18,988 nucleotides of DNA. Origin: Microcaldota archaeon (GTDB lineage: Archaea; Iainarchaeota; Iainarchaeia; JAADDC01). The DNA is taken from positions 1-18,988 of the forward strand of contig JALUER010000015.1 in assembly GCA_027043825.1 (NCBI GenBank), given 5' to 3'. This document shows positions 12,846-18,988 of the stretch, one piece after another. Position 1 is the stretch's first letter, and each line of letters begins with the position of its first letter. Position numbers and translations under genes: made by a program. A model generated the notes under the pieces. It was not told where the DNA came from and did not search any database. It saw nothing but the letters and a program-made list of their open reading frames with translations.

Positions 12846-13300
12846 CTCTTCACCAGGATGGCGGCCTTGTCAGGAGAGTACCTCCAGTCTGGTGGAAGCA
12901 CGCCTTCTCGCCTATAGTACTTCACGAGTCTCTTTATCTTTGACTCAATCCTCTGGAGGGCCACCTTATTGTGCATGTCCTTCTTGTTCCTCTCCAGGTG
13001 GCGTCTCACGCGAACGGCCTTCCGGATGAGGTTTGCCAGATCCTCGGGGAGTGGAGGAGCCAGGTTGTGCTCCTTTAGGATGGTGAGTATCTTCTTACCG
13101 GTTATGGCCCGGACGTCCGGGATGCCGTACTGATCCCGGAGAATGAGGCCGATCATGGCGGTGGAATATCCCTTCTTGGCAAGCTCCACCACCAGCTTCT
13201 CCACCTCTTCGGGGGACTTCTCCACCCACTTGGGTGGAACCTTGCTGGCGGGCTTCTTGGATCCGGACTTGCCCTTCCTACGTGCGTGCATCCGCGCCAT
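12842..13300 (-). CDS. rps15: Ribosomal protein uS15
   Basis: Small-subunit ribosomal protein, 152 residues, with the archaeal/eukaryotic N-terminal extension MARMHARRKGKSGS and PPKWVEKSPEEVEKLVVELAKKGYSTAMIGLILRDQYGIPDVRAITGKKI. The rRNA-binding core follows (NLIRKAVRVRRHLERNKKDMHNKVALQRIESKIKRLVKYYRREGVLPPDW). It is first in the eS1-carS operon. A TATA box at 13329-13341 and Shine-Dalgarno GGTGGAT at 13305-13311 precede ATG 13300. Confidence 0.97.
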   Translation of the reverse strand: MARMHARRKGKSGSKKPASKVPPKWVEKSPEEVEKLVVELAKKGYSTAMIGLILRDQYGIPDVRAITGKKILTILKEHNLAPPLPEDLANLIRKAVRVRRHLERNKKDMHNKVALQRIESKIKRLVKYYRREGVLPPDWRYSPDKAAILVKR

Positions 13301-13328
13301 GCTTATCCACCAACTGAAAGGAGGGAAT

Positions 13329-13341
13329 GTTTTATAAATAT
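13329..13341 (-). promoter_or_regulatory. TATA box of the uS15-eS1-carS operon
   Basis: ATATTTATAAAAC on the minus strand is the strongest TATA box in the window. It overlaps the last codons and stop of bud32 and predicts a start near 13309, just upstream of the uS15 Shine-Dalgarno. Confidence 0.7.
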
Positions 13342-13922
13342 CTCGCCCGCCTCTCCACCTCTTCCATCCGCCTGAGAACCTTCTCAGCGTCGGGAAAGGC
13401 GGAGGTATATCCCCTCAGGAAGAGCTCCCAGCCCTCTGGGATATCCGAATGGGTAGCGAAGTAGCTCTTCTTGAAGCAGACGAGATCCACCGCCTTATCC
13501 TCGATACTCGTGGACACCTCCCCCAGGCCGAAGTCTATCAGGTATAGTTCCCTGTCCTTCAGGATGAAGTTAGAGGTGGTCAGGTCGCCGTGGACCAGGT
13601 TGTAGCGGTGGAGGGCTCCCACCATTCGTCCGGCCTCCTCCATGAGGTGAAGGCTTTGCCTGTTGAGGGCCTTCTTCAGCTGAACGCCCTCTATGTATTC
13701 CATCACGACGGTGTACCTCTCCTCGTCTACCTCTATTACCCTCGGGGCGTTGATGCCAATGGCCCGGGCCTTGGAAAGGAGCCTTGCCTCCCTCCTCGTC
13801 CTGTACCTCCGGATCCGCTCGTCGAGGAGGGGGTGCCGGTAGCCCTTCTTTACTCTCACCTTCACGACCCTATCCCCGTCCCTGTAGAGAACCGCCTCGG
13901 CGCCCCTCTTTATCACTTCCAC
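13332..13922 (-). CDS. bud32: KEOPS kinase/ATPase Bud32
   Basis: Small atypical kinase of the KEOPS complex, needed for t6A synthesis at tRNA position 37. The protein has 196 residues, the stand-alone form rather than the Kae1-Bud32 fusion. Seen: glycine-loop region IKRGAEAVLY, the conserved DERIRRYRTRREARLLSKA helix, catalytic loop VHGDLTTSNFI and metal-binding IDFGLG. The C-terminus is FLRGY..AFPDAEKVLRRMEEVERRARYL. GTG at 13922 is preceded by a TATA-like element at 13945-13951 and no ribosome-binding site, so it is probably leaderless. It is head to head with rnp4. No other KEOPS gene is in the window. Confidence 0.95.
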   Translation of the reverse strand: MEVIKRGAEAVLYRDGDRVVKVRVKKGYRHPLLDERIRRYRTRREARLLSKARAIGINAPRVIEVDEERYTVVMEYIEGVQLKKALNRQSLHLMEEAGRMVGALHRYNLVHGDLTTSNFILKDRELYLIDFGLGEVSTSIEDKAVDLVCFKKSYFATHSDIPEGWELFLRGYTSAFPDAEKVLRRMEEVERRARYL

Positions 13923-13951
13923 GTTTTAAGGAGAGCCGAACCATCTAAAAG
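13923..13951. promoter_or_regulatory. Interlocked head-to-head promoters of bud32 and rnp4
   Basis: Only 30 bases separate the two start codons. GTTTTAAG (13923-13930, plus) lies at the bud32 start and is 27 bases from the rnp4 GTG. TTTTAGA (13945-13951, minus) lies at the rnp4 start and is 26 bases from the bud32 GTG. Each TATA box therefore sits next to the other gene's transcription start. Confidence 0.45.
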
Positions 13952-13952
13952 T

Positions 13953-14318
13953 GTGGTGAGGATAGGGAAGAGGGACAAGGACTACCAGAGGAAGGTGGCC
14001 GCCGAGAGGGTGGGGATCCTCCTTCGGAGGGCGAGGGAGGTCCTCAGGGAGGACGAGGAGCTGGCGAGGCGTTACGTCTACTTGGCGGTTAGGGTGGCCA
14101 GGAAGCACCAGGTAAAGCTGGGGAAGAGGAAGTACACCTTCTGTAGAAGGTGCTTCGTCCCCTGGACGCCGGAAACGGTGAAGGTCAGGCTGGTTACGAG
14201 GCCCTACCCCACGGTGGTCTACAGGTGCCTGCGCTGCGGGGCCGAGTACAGGATACCGTATGTTCGGGAAAAGAAGGGGGAAGGGGTGGGGGTTAGTAAC
14301 CCCAACGGTCAGGCTTAA
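13953..14318 (+). CDS. rnp4: RNase P protein component 4 (Rpr2/Rnp4)
   Basis: Zinc-binding protein subunit of archaeal RNase P, which matures tRNA 5' ends. The protein has 121 residues: an N-terminal helical pair (AAERVGILLRRAREVL and ELARRYVYLAVRVARKHQVKL) for binding Rnp1, then a zinc ribbon with KYTFCRRCFVPW and YRCLRCGAEYRIPY. The start is GTG at 13953 (or GTG at 13956), judged from the TATA spacing; the frame is open upstream, but that part is antisense to bud32. MCM follows after 26 bases. Confidence 0.92.
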   Translation: MVRIGKRDKDYQRKVAAERVGILLRRAREVLREDEELARRYVYLAVRVARKHQVKLGKRKYTFCRRCFVPWTPETVKVRLVTRPYPTVVYRCLRCGAEYRIPYVREKKGEGVGVSNPNGQA

Positions 14319-14330
14319 TAGGGTATGGCG

Positions 14331-14337
14331 GGAGGTT
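14331..14337 (+). promoter_or_regulatory. Shine-Dalgarno of mcm
   Basis: GGGAGGT lies about seven bases before ATG 14345. A TATA-like CTTAATAGG (14314-14322) overlaps the rnp4 stop and is 27 bases from the ATG, so both read-through from rnp4 and a separate promoter are possible. Confidence 0.5.
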
Positions 14338-14344
14338 ATGTTAG

Positions 14345-16462
14345 ATGGAGGGTGAGGTTCAACCTTTGAGGCTCTTTTTCACGGAGGATCCGTCCCAGAA
14401 CGAGGAGCTCACGAAGAAAGCGGAGCAGTTCCTCCGTGTTTACTATATGGACGAGCTCCTGGAGATAGCAAAGCTTTATCCGGCCAAGAGGAGGCTCATA
14501 ATTGATTACGATAAGCTGGCCCGCTTCGACTACCAGATAGCAGACGAGTTCCTGGAGAACCCGGACTATTACAGGGAACTCTTCGAGTACGCCGCCAACC
14601 AGATCGAGATACCGGGGGCTCCTAAGGACATAGTCATCCGGGTGGGCATAAAGAACATACCCTCCGCCCGGCGGGTGCTCATCCGGGACATCTCCTCCGA
14701 GTACATCGGGAAGGTCATACTGGTGGAGGGGATAGTGAGGGAAGTCACCGACGTGATGCCCAGGATCAAGGTGGCGGCCTGGGCCTGCAAGTCCTGCGGA
14801 AACATCATTCCGGTGGTTCAGGAAGGGGCCGTTCTCAAGAAGCCCCTCTCCTGTCCCTTCTGTGGAAAGAGGGACTTTCAGCTCATAGAGGAGAAGTCCA
14901 CCTACACGGACTTCCAGAAGATCAGGATACAGGAGCCCCTGGAGTACCTCAGGGGAGGTGAACAGAGCAGGCACATCGCCATATACCTGGAAGACGACCT
15001 GGTGAACAGGACCACCCCGGGAGAGAGGATCATCGTTGTGGGGGTATTGAGGATAAAGAAGACCCAGGGCAAGAGCACGGTTCAGGACAAGTACATCGAG
15101 GCCCTCCACGTGGAGTCAGTCCAGAAGGAGTTCGAGGAGCTGGAGCCTACGCCGGAGGAGCTCAGACAGATAAGGGAGCTGGCCTCGGACCCCAAGATAT
15201 ACGAAAAACTGATTGCCTCCATAGCCCCTGCCATCAAGGGGCACGAGAAGGTAAAGGAGGCCATCGCCTTACAGCTCTTTGGAGGGGTCAAGAAGGTCCT
15301 CCCGGACGGCACGAGGATAAGGGGGAACATCCACATCCTCCTCCTCGGTGATCCAGGTACGGGTAAGTCCCAGATGTTAGAGTACGCTGCGAGACTTGCC
15401 CCGAAGAGCTTCTACGTGGCAGGTAAGACCGTCACCGGCGCAGGTCTCACCGCCTCCGCCGAGAAGGACGAGTTCGGTGAAGGGGGCTGGGTCATAAAGG
15501 CAGGTGTTCTCGTCCTCGCTTCAGGTGGTCTGGCGGCTGTGGACGAGTTTGACAAGATAGACGCAAAGGAGAGGCAAGCACTGCACGAGGCGATGGAGCA
15601 GCAGACGATAAGTGTAGCAAAGGCAGGCATAGTTACCCGTTTCAAAGCAGAGACGTCCATACTTGCCGCCGCCAATCCCAAGTTCGGGAGGTTTGACGAG
15701 GGAGAGCCCATAGTGAGCCAGATAAACATCGAGCCCACCATACTCAACAGGTTCGACCTGATGTTCGTAATCCGGGAAGTGAAGACGGCGGAGGAGGACA
15801 GGGACATCGCCTCCCACATCCTGAAGACCCACCGGGCCGGGCAGATGAGGATGCAGTACGAGAAGGGAGTGGGGGAAGACATCTCCGAGGAAGAGGTGGA
15901 GGAAGCGGAGAAGGTAGTGAAGCCTGCCATCGACCCGGAGCTCCTCAGGAAGTACGTGGCCTACGCCAGAACCAGGGTGTTCCCCGTCCTATCCCCCGAG
16001 GCGGAGAAGACCCTCCTGGACTTCTACGTCCAGCTCAGGGAGAAGGGAAGGCAGAAGAACATTGTACCCATAAACGCCCGCCAGATGGAGGCCCTCATAA
16101 GGCTGGCGGAGGCGTCGGCGAGGGTGAGGCTATCCAACGTCATCACGAAGGAGGACGCCGAGAGGGCAAAGGAGCTCCTCCTCTACTCCATGCAGGAGGT
16201 CCTGAAGGACCCCCAGACCGGCGAGTTTGACATAGACGTGCTCTACACGGGCATGACGAAGAGCAAGGTACAGAAGCTCAAGCTCGTCCTGAACACCATA
16301 AGGTCGCTGACGGAGACTCAAAACACGGCCAAGTTCGACGAGATACTGACGGAGGTCAGCGTCTACGGTATAACAAAGGAGGAGCTGGAGGAGCTCCTGG
16401 AGGAGCTCGTCAGGAAGGGAGAAGTCTTCCAGCCAAAGAGGGGTGAGTACGCGGCCCTTTAG
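14345..16462 (+). CDS. mcm: MCM replicative DNA helicase
   Basis: Hexameric 3'-5' helicase of the fork, partner of GINS. The protein has 705 residues. Seen: N-terminal domain A, a zinc site (Cys148, 151, 170, 173), OB-fold segments, AAA+ core with Walker A GDPGTGKS (335-342), Walker B LAAVDEFD with Asp400-Glu401, sensor AANPKFGRF and arginine finger LNRFDLMF (Arg469; most MCMs have SRFDL), and a C-terminal winged helix (625-705). No intein interrupts the motifs. The stop overlaps the stop of the convergent ATP-grasp gene by four bases. Confidence 0.97.
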   Translation: MEGEVQPLRLFFTEDPSQNEELTKKAEQFLRVYYMDELLEIAKLYPAKRRLIIDYDKLARFDYQIADEFLENPDYYRELFEYAANQIEIPGAPKDIVIRVGIKNIPSARRVLIRDISSEYIGKVILVEGIVREVTDVMPRIKVAAWACKSCGNIIPVVQEGAVLKKPLSCPFCGKRDFQLIEEKSTYTDFQKIRIQEPLEYLRGGEQSRHIAIYLEDDLVNRTTPGERIIVVGVLRIKKTQGKSTVQDKYIEALHVESVQKEFEELEPTPEELRQIRELASDPKIYEKLIASIAPAIKGHEKVKEAIALQLFGGVKKVLPDGTRIRGNIHILLLGDPGTGKSQMLEYAARLAPKSFYVAGKTVTGAGLTASAEKDEFGEGGWVIKAGVLVLASGGLAAVDEFDKIDAKERQALHEAMEQQTISVAKAGIVTRFKAETSILAAANPKFGRFDEGEPIVSQINIEPTILNRFDLMFVIREVKTAEEDRDIASHILKTHRAGQMRMQYEKGVGEDISEEEVEEAEKVVKPAIDPELLRKYVAYARTRVFPVLSPEAEKTLLDFYVQLREKGRQKNIVPINARQMEALIRLAEASARVRLSNVITKEDAERAKELLLYSMQEVLKDPQTGEFDIDVLYTGMTKSKVQKLKLVLNTIRSLTETQNTAKFDEILTEVSVYGITKEELEELLEELVRKGEVFQPKRGEYAAL

Positions 16463-17055
16463 TAGAATACCCTCGCGTCCACGGCAAAGGCACCCCTTTC
16501 CGTGACTACGAGGGGGTTCACCTCGGCTACCTTGGGCCTCTTTTCCCAGAGAAAGGAAGAGAAGCCGAGGACGGCCCTGACGAGAGCGTTGTAGTCAACC
16601 TTCTTCCTGTAGCCCCGGAGGATGACTCCTCCTTTCAGTTCATTCACCATGTCGTCCACGTCGGCGGCGCTGAGGGGAGCCAACCGGGTGGACACGTCCC
16701 TGTAGACCTCCACGAAGATGCCGCCGAGGCCGAGGCTCACGGCCGGCCCGAAGTGAGGGTCGTCCTTGCCCCCGAGGAAGACCTCCACTCCCTCCAACTG
16801 GGGCTGAACGATGACCTTCGGGTGTACCTTTAGGAGGCTCTCCACGGCCTCCCTCAGCTCCTCCTCGTCCCTGATCCCGAGGACCACACCCTCGACGTCG
16901 GTCTTGTGGGTGGTAGAGGATATCTTGGCCACCGCCGGGAAATCATTCCACTCTACCTCCCCTGGAGAGGTGAAGACCTTGTAGGGGGCCACAGGGACGT
17001 AGTCCGACAGCTCCCTGAAAACGGCGTCCAGGTCATCCAAGGAGGACACCCCCAA
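16459..17055 (-). CDS. ADP-forming acyl-CoA synthetase beta-subunit-like ATP-grasp protein
   Basis: ATP-grasp protein of 198 residues, like the separate beta subunit of archaeal ADP-forming acetyl-CoA synthetase, which makes ATP from acyl-CoA with an alpha subunit. Conserved segments: PAVAKISSTTHKTDVEGVVLGI, VQPQLEGVEVFLGG, DPHFGPAVSLGLGGIFVEVYRDVSTRLAPLS, GVILRGYR and KVAEVNPLVVTERGAFAVDARV. It is a little shorter than usual (about 230), mainly at the N-terminus. The start is unclear: TTG 17055 gives the longest frame, while TTG 17040 has a better G-rich stretch upstream. No alpha subunit gene is in the window. It overlaps the upstream coiled-coil gene. Confidence 0.88.
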   Translation of the reverse strand: MGVSSLDDLDAVFRELSDYVPVAPYKVFTSPGEVEWNDFPAVAKISSTTHKTDVEGVVLGIRDEEELREAVESLLKVHPKVIVQPQLEGVEVFLGGKDDPHFGPAVSLGLGGIFVEVYRDVSTRLAPLSAADVDDMVNELKGGVILRGYRKKVDYNALVRAVLGFSSFLWEKRPKVAEVNPLVVTERGAFAVDARVFY

Positions 17056-17590
17056 CCACGAAGAATATACCTATGATACCCAGCCCGGCCCGGTAGATCA
17101 GGTCAAGGGGGGCGAGGAGTCCAATCAGGGCCAGCAGGATGCCAAGGAGTATGAGGAGCTTCCCCGGGGTAACCCCCATCTTCACCCGGTAGGACCCCCT
17201 GGAGTAGACCCTCTTCTCCAGGTCGAGGAGCCTCCTATCCAACAGGTCCACCTTTTCCTCTACCCTACTCAGCTCCGAGGTGTACTTGCCTATCTCGTCC
17301 CTCACGAGCTTGAACAGCCTTCTATTTACCTCCTTCACCTTGAACTCGAGGGTGTCGTTTATCTCTGACCTGAGTTCCGCCAGGAACTTATCCTTCTCTT
17401 CCTCGAAGACGTCCTTCACCAGGTTCCTCAGGTCGTTCCTTAGCGTAAGGAGGATCTCCCGGTTGGCCAGGACGATGAGCCTCTTGGCGTCCTCCTCCGA
17501 GACACCCATCTCCTTCAGGGAAGAGACTACTTCCTCTACCGAGGCACCAGAATCCAGCATGGACCTGACGAGGGAGACGAGGTTGTTCAT
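17033..17590 (-). CDS. Coiled-coil protein with two C-terminal membrane segments
   Basis: A 185-residue protein of unknown function. Residues 1-40 resemble a small three-helix UBA/CUE-like unit (GASVEEVVSSLKEMGVSEEDAKRLIVLA). Residues 45-130 are charged and heptad-like, a probable coiled coil. Two membrane segments end the protein (about 146-162 and 166-184). This would place a long rod in the cytoplasm or outside, anchored at the C-terminus. ATG 17590 has a TATA element about 26 bases upstream within an 18-base inverted repeat. It overlaps the ATP-grasp gene downstream. Confidence 0.75.
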   Translation of the reverse strand: MNNLVSLVRSMLDSGASVEEVVSSLKEMGVSEEDAKRLIVLANREILLTLRNDLRNLVKDVFEEEKDKFLAELRSEINDTLEFKVKEVNRRLFKLVRDEIGKYTSELSRVEEKVDLLDRRLLDLEKRVYSRGSYRVKMGVTPGKLLILLGILLALIGLLAPLDLIYRAGLGIIGIFFVVGGVLLG

Positions 17591-17606
17591 CGAGAGAAAT
17601 AGGGAG

Positions 17607-17624
17607 AAGGGTTATTTAACCCTT
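17607..17624. promoter_or_regulatory. 18-base inverted repeat over a TATA box
   Basis: AAGGGTTATTTAACCCTT has two perfect 8-base arms around TT. The A/T-rich centre is correctly spaced to be the TATA box of the coiled-coil gene (ATG 17590). A dimeric regulator binding the arms would block TBP, so this is a candidate operator. It directly abuts the 14-base arms of the hairpin beginning at 17625. Confidence 0.5.
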
Positions 17625-17695
17625 GGGCGTGGCCGGGAACAGAACCTTACTCCTTGTCCCGTTACGCCGGGTGGGCTTTCCTCCCGGCCACGCCC
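17625..17695. ncRNA. 71-base hairpin, candidate structured RNA (strand unclear)
   Basis: The 14-base arm GGGCGTGGCCGGGA (17625-17638) is perfectly complementary to TCCCGGCCACGCCC (17682-17695). Inside, an imperfect helix of about eight pairs, an asymmetric loop and a CCCG/CGGG hairpin (17658-17661 with 17667-17670) can form, so nearly the whole 71 bases fold. No protein is encoded. A TATA-like TATATAAG (17762-17769, minus) lies upstream on the minus strand and has no other gene to serve. Options: stand-alone small RNA, leader structure of the coiled-coil gene, or a dispersed repeat. I see no H/ACA or C/D box motifs. Confidence 0.45.
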
Positions 17696-17761
17696 CTCCG
17701 GGTTTCCCTTCCTTTGTTTTACACCCCCTTCATCCGCGCGTAGGTAAGAAGGAGTCCTCCC

Positions 17762-17771
17762 TTATATACTT
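17762..17771 (-). promoter_or_regulatory. Orphan TATA box upstream of the hairpin
   Basis: AGTATATAAG on the minus strand lies in the gap after the S2P stop (17800). It predicts transcription from about 17738 leftwards into the hairpin at 17695-17625 and possibly on into the coiled-coil gene. The element is nearly symmetric, so the strand is not certain. Confidence 0.4.
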
Positions 17772-17799
17772 CATTTTTCACCGTGGGGGTGACAAACTG

Positions 17800-18372
17800 T
17801 TACATAACACCGCAGAGAGTGAACCCAACCCCGAAGAGGACAAGGAGGAGGACGTAGAGGGCTGGAGAGTAGGGGAGGACCTTGGAACCGTCGAGGGGGT
17901 AAAGGGGGAAGAGGTTGAAGGCGCCGATGAAGAGGTTGACCCAGGCAAGGCCCTGAAGGAGCATCGAGATGGACTTCACGGGCTGGGTAAGGAAGAGAAA
18001 GCCGCAGATGAGGAAGGCCACCACCAAGTTGGCCAGGGGGCCCGCGGCCGATATGTAGGCGTTCTCCCTGGGCCTGGGATGCCCAAAGATGTACACGGCG
18101 CCAGGGGCGGCGAAGACGAAGCGGCCGTTGGTGGCTATGGCCAGGAGGAGGGCGAAGAAGAGACCCTCCCTCCACATAACGTAGCGGGCGGGATACCCAA
18201 AACGGTTGGCCACGTAGCGGTGGGCGAGCTCGTGGAAGATGAAGGCGGTCCCCACGGCTACCAAGTAGAAGGGGAGGTGGTGGAAGAAGGTGTAGGGATC
18301 CATGTCCCAGGCGAAGGCGATGGATATGGTGAGCCAGGAGACGATGAGTTCAAAGGCCTCGTTGCGATCCAT
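17800..18372 (-). CDS. Site-2 protease-type M50 membrane metalloprotease
   Basis: Intramembrane zinc protease of 190 residues. The zinc motif HELAH (His47, Glu48, His51) lies in the membrane segment GTAFIFHELAHRYVANRFGYPA. The third ligand region is NLFPLYPLDGSKVL (Asp161). AAGPLANLVVAF is the usual GP motif of the family. About five or six membrane segments; no PDZ or CBS domain, so this is the minimal form. Such proteases cut membrane-bound regulators or signal peptides. ATG 18372 is divergent from the pilin genes, with a shared TATA core. Confidence 0.92.
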   Translation of the reverse strand: MDRNEAFELIVSWLTISIAFAWDMDPYTFFHHLPFYLVAVGTAFIFHELAHRYVANRFGYPARYVMWREGLFFALLLAIATNGRFVFAAPGAVYIFGHPRPRENAYISAAGPLANLVVAFLICGFLFLTQPVKSISMLLQGLAWVNLFIGAFNLFPLYPLDGSKVLPYSPALYVLLLVLFGVGFTLCGVM

Positions 18373-18389
18373 TGGTCATCCCCCGAGAA

Positions 18390-18400
18390 GCGATTTAAGG
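18390..18400. promoter_or_regulatory. Shared TATA core between S2P and pilin genes
   Basis: GCGATTTAAGG lies midway in the 49-base gap between ATG 18372 (minus) and ATG 18422 (plus), about 23-27 bases from each. It can act as TTTAAG on plus or CTTAAAT on minus, with leaderless or near-leaderless transcripts either way. Confidence 0.45.
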
Positions 18401-18421
18401 AGAAGGTGGCAAATTCTTATA

Positions 18422-18592
18422 ATGAGATCCCAGGTCTCGGCGGAGCTCCTTATCGTGATAGCCGCCCTGGCAGCCCTGGCAGTCTACGTCTTCAACCAGA
18501 TGAGGACATCGTCCAAGAAGCTCGCCTCCAAGTACGAGTCTGCCGAGCAGAGCATAGAGGACACCATAGACGAGCTCATGAGTGGGTCCTGA
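18422..18592 (+). CDS. Small pilin-like protein with class III signal peptide
   Basis: A 56-residue protein. MRS-QVSAELLIVIAALAALAVYVF matches the archaeal class III signal (Q-x-S-x-E then a hydrophobic stretch), cut before the Gln by an EppA-type peptidase. The hydrophobic part would form the pilus core helix; the remaining 30 residues (KKLASKYESAEQSIEDTIDELM) are a charged helix. Its TGA overlaps the next start (TGATG), so the two pilins are coupled. Confidence 0.8.
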   Translation: MRSQVSAELLIVIAALAALAVYVFNQMRTSSKKLASKYESAEQSIEDTIDELMSGS

Positions 18593-18924
18593 TGAGGGCG
18601 CAGGTCAGCCTCGACGCCCTGGTCACCGGGGCCGCGATTCTGGCAGTGTCCATAGTCCTCATAAGTGCCTTCTATGGGGTGTACACGGCTGCGGAAAGAG
18701 GGGTAAGGCTGATACATCTCAAGTACTTGTCCCAGGTCATAGAAGACAGAATGAAGACCTGCGGTGTGGTGGACGGGGTAAAAATATACGCCCCCTACAC
18801 CGTCCTCGTGGACTGTGGTGGAGGGAAGGTCTGCTACCGGGACCTCTGCGTGGACGTTTCTTGCTCAGGGGGAGGGGAGGGGAAGACCTTCATGGTGAAG
18901 GGATGTAGGCTCATCCCCACCTGA
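18592..18924 (+). CDS. Cysteine-rich pilin-like protein with class III signal peptide
   Basis: A 110-residue protein starting MRA-QVSLDALVTGAAILAVSIVLISAF, again a class III signal, with Asp where most have Glu. After the core helix and a linker (ERGVRLIHLKYLSQVIEDRMK) comes a compact C-terminal domain with six cysteines in about 50 residues, likely disulfide-linked outside the cell. The frame is open far upstream, but that is antisense to the protease gene; the ATG at 18592 overlaps the first pilin's stop. Probably a second pilus subunit or adhesin-like minor pilin. Confidence 0.78.
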   Translation: MRAQVSLDALVTGAAILAVSIVLISAFYGVYTAAERGVRLIHLKYLSQVIEDRMKTCGVVDGVKIYAPYTVLVDCGGGKVCYRDLCVDVSCSGGGEGKTFMVKGCRLIPT

Positions 18925-18988
18925 TGGAGGTGAGGCGCAGGTCGTGATCCTTCACGGCCTCCAGGAGGGGGGTCGAGGGGGCGTGGAG
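18911..18988 (-). CDS. Possible 3' end of a minus-strand gene, cut by window edge
   Basis: The minus strand is open from the window edge to a TGA at 18913-18911, 25 residues ending VKDHDLRLTSIRWG. It would overlap the second pilin gene's end by 14 bases, an arrangement seen elsewhere in this window. The fragment is too short for a family call. A plus-strand frame is also open over 18925-18988. Confidence 0.3.
   Translation of the reverse strand, partial: LHAPSTPLLEAVKDHDLRLTSIRWG

Noticed and set aside
14336..15109. 257-codon minus-strand frame inside mcm, plus others at 15412-15930 and 15521-15832
   Set aside because: Antisense to a firmly identified helicase; no motifs, no promoter, low-quality composition.
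17625..17695. RNase P RNA-like words (GAGGAAAG on minus, ACAGAACC on plus) in the hairpin
   Set aside because: In RNase P RNA both lie on the same strand and the RNA is about 200-400 bases long; here they are on opposite strands in 71 bases.
17623..18591. Long plus-strand frame leading into the second pilin
   Set aside because: Runs across the hairpin, antisense of the S2P gene and the first pilin in another frame. The pilin signal peptide fixes the start at 18592.

Overview
This window is a gene-dense archaeal chromosome segment. Evidence: archaeal/eukaryotic-type replication proteins (Orc1/Cdc6, MCM, PCNA, GINS, PriS), archaeal-type ribosomal proteins eS1 and uS15, RNase P protein Rnp4/Rpr2, KEOPS kinase Bud32, TmcA, CDP-archaeol synthase (isoprenoid lipids), TATA boxes about 25 bases from start codons, and class III (pilin) signal peptides. 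Heavy use of AGG/AGA for Arg and ATA for Ile suggests a thermophile. I cannot name the lineage; a thermophilic euryarchaeal or deep-branching archaeon is the best guess.

Layout. (1) 1-4319, minus strand: a tight replication operon in the order OB-fold/RPA-like, PCNA-1, PCNA-2, PriL/PriX-like non-catalytic primase subunit, PriS catalytic subunit, GINS (cut by the window edge). Most junctions overlap or are a few bases apart. (2) 4372-5103, plus: a RecA/KaiC-type ATPase transcribed divergently from that operon. (3) 5100-9725, minus: six-TM membrane protein, TmcA (RNA ac4C writer), ASCH protein, Orc1/Cdc6, and an 82-residue unknown. The ASCH protein keeps the residues used by the ac4C amidohydrolase YqfB, so writer and possible ac4C hydrolase are translationally coupled next to the initiator gene. 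(4) 9827-11318: a 58-residue Asp/Glu/Tyr-rich protein on plus, overlapped in antisense by a short second PriS-like protein on minus, then a VapBC toxin-antitoxin pair, ending at a tRNA-Gln gene. This is the most accessory-looking part. (5) 11368-13300, minus: uS15, a 43-residue unknown, eS1, CarS, a small membrane protein and tRNA-Gln(CUG). (6) 13332-16462: Bud32 (minus) head to head with Rnp4 and MCM (plus). (7) 16459-18372, minus: ADP-forming acyl-CoA synthetase beta-like ATP-grasp protein, a coiled-coil membrane protein, a strong inverted repeat that may be a structured RNA, and a site-2-type protease. (8) 18422-18924, plus: two overlapping pilin-like genes, then the end of a possible minus-strand gene.

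The window holds initiator, helicase, GINS, primase, clamps and an SSB-like protein: much of the replisome in 16 kb. The points most worth a second look are the cysteine-free PriL-position protein, the second primase-like gene with its antisense-encoded poly-Ser tail, the missing canonical start of PriS, the TmcA-ASCH pair, and the hairpin at 17625-17695. No intergenic stretch exceeds 300 bases; the longest is 17591-17799.
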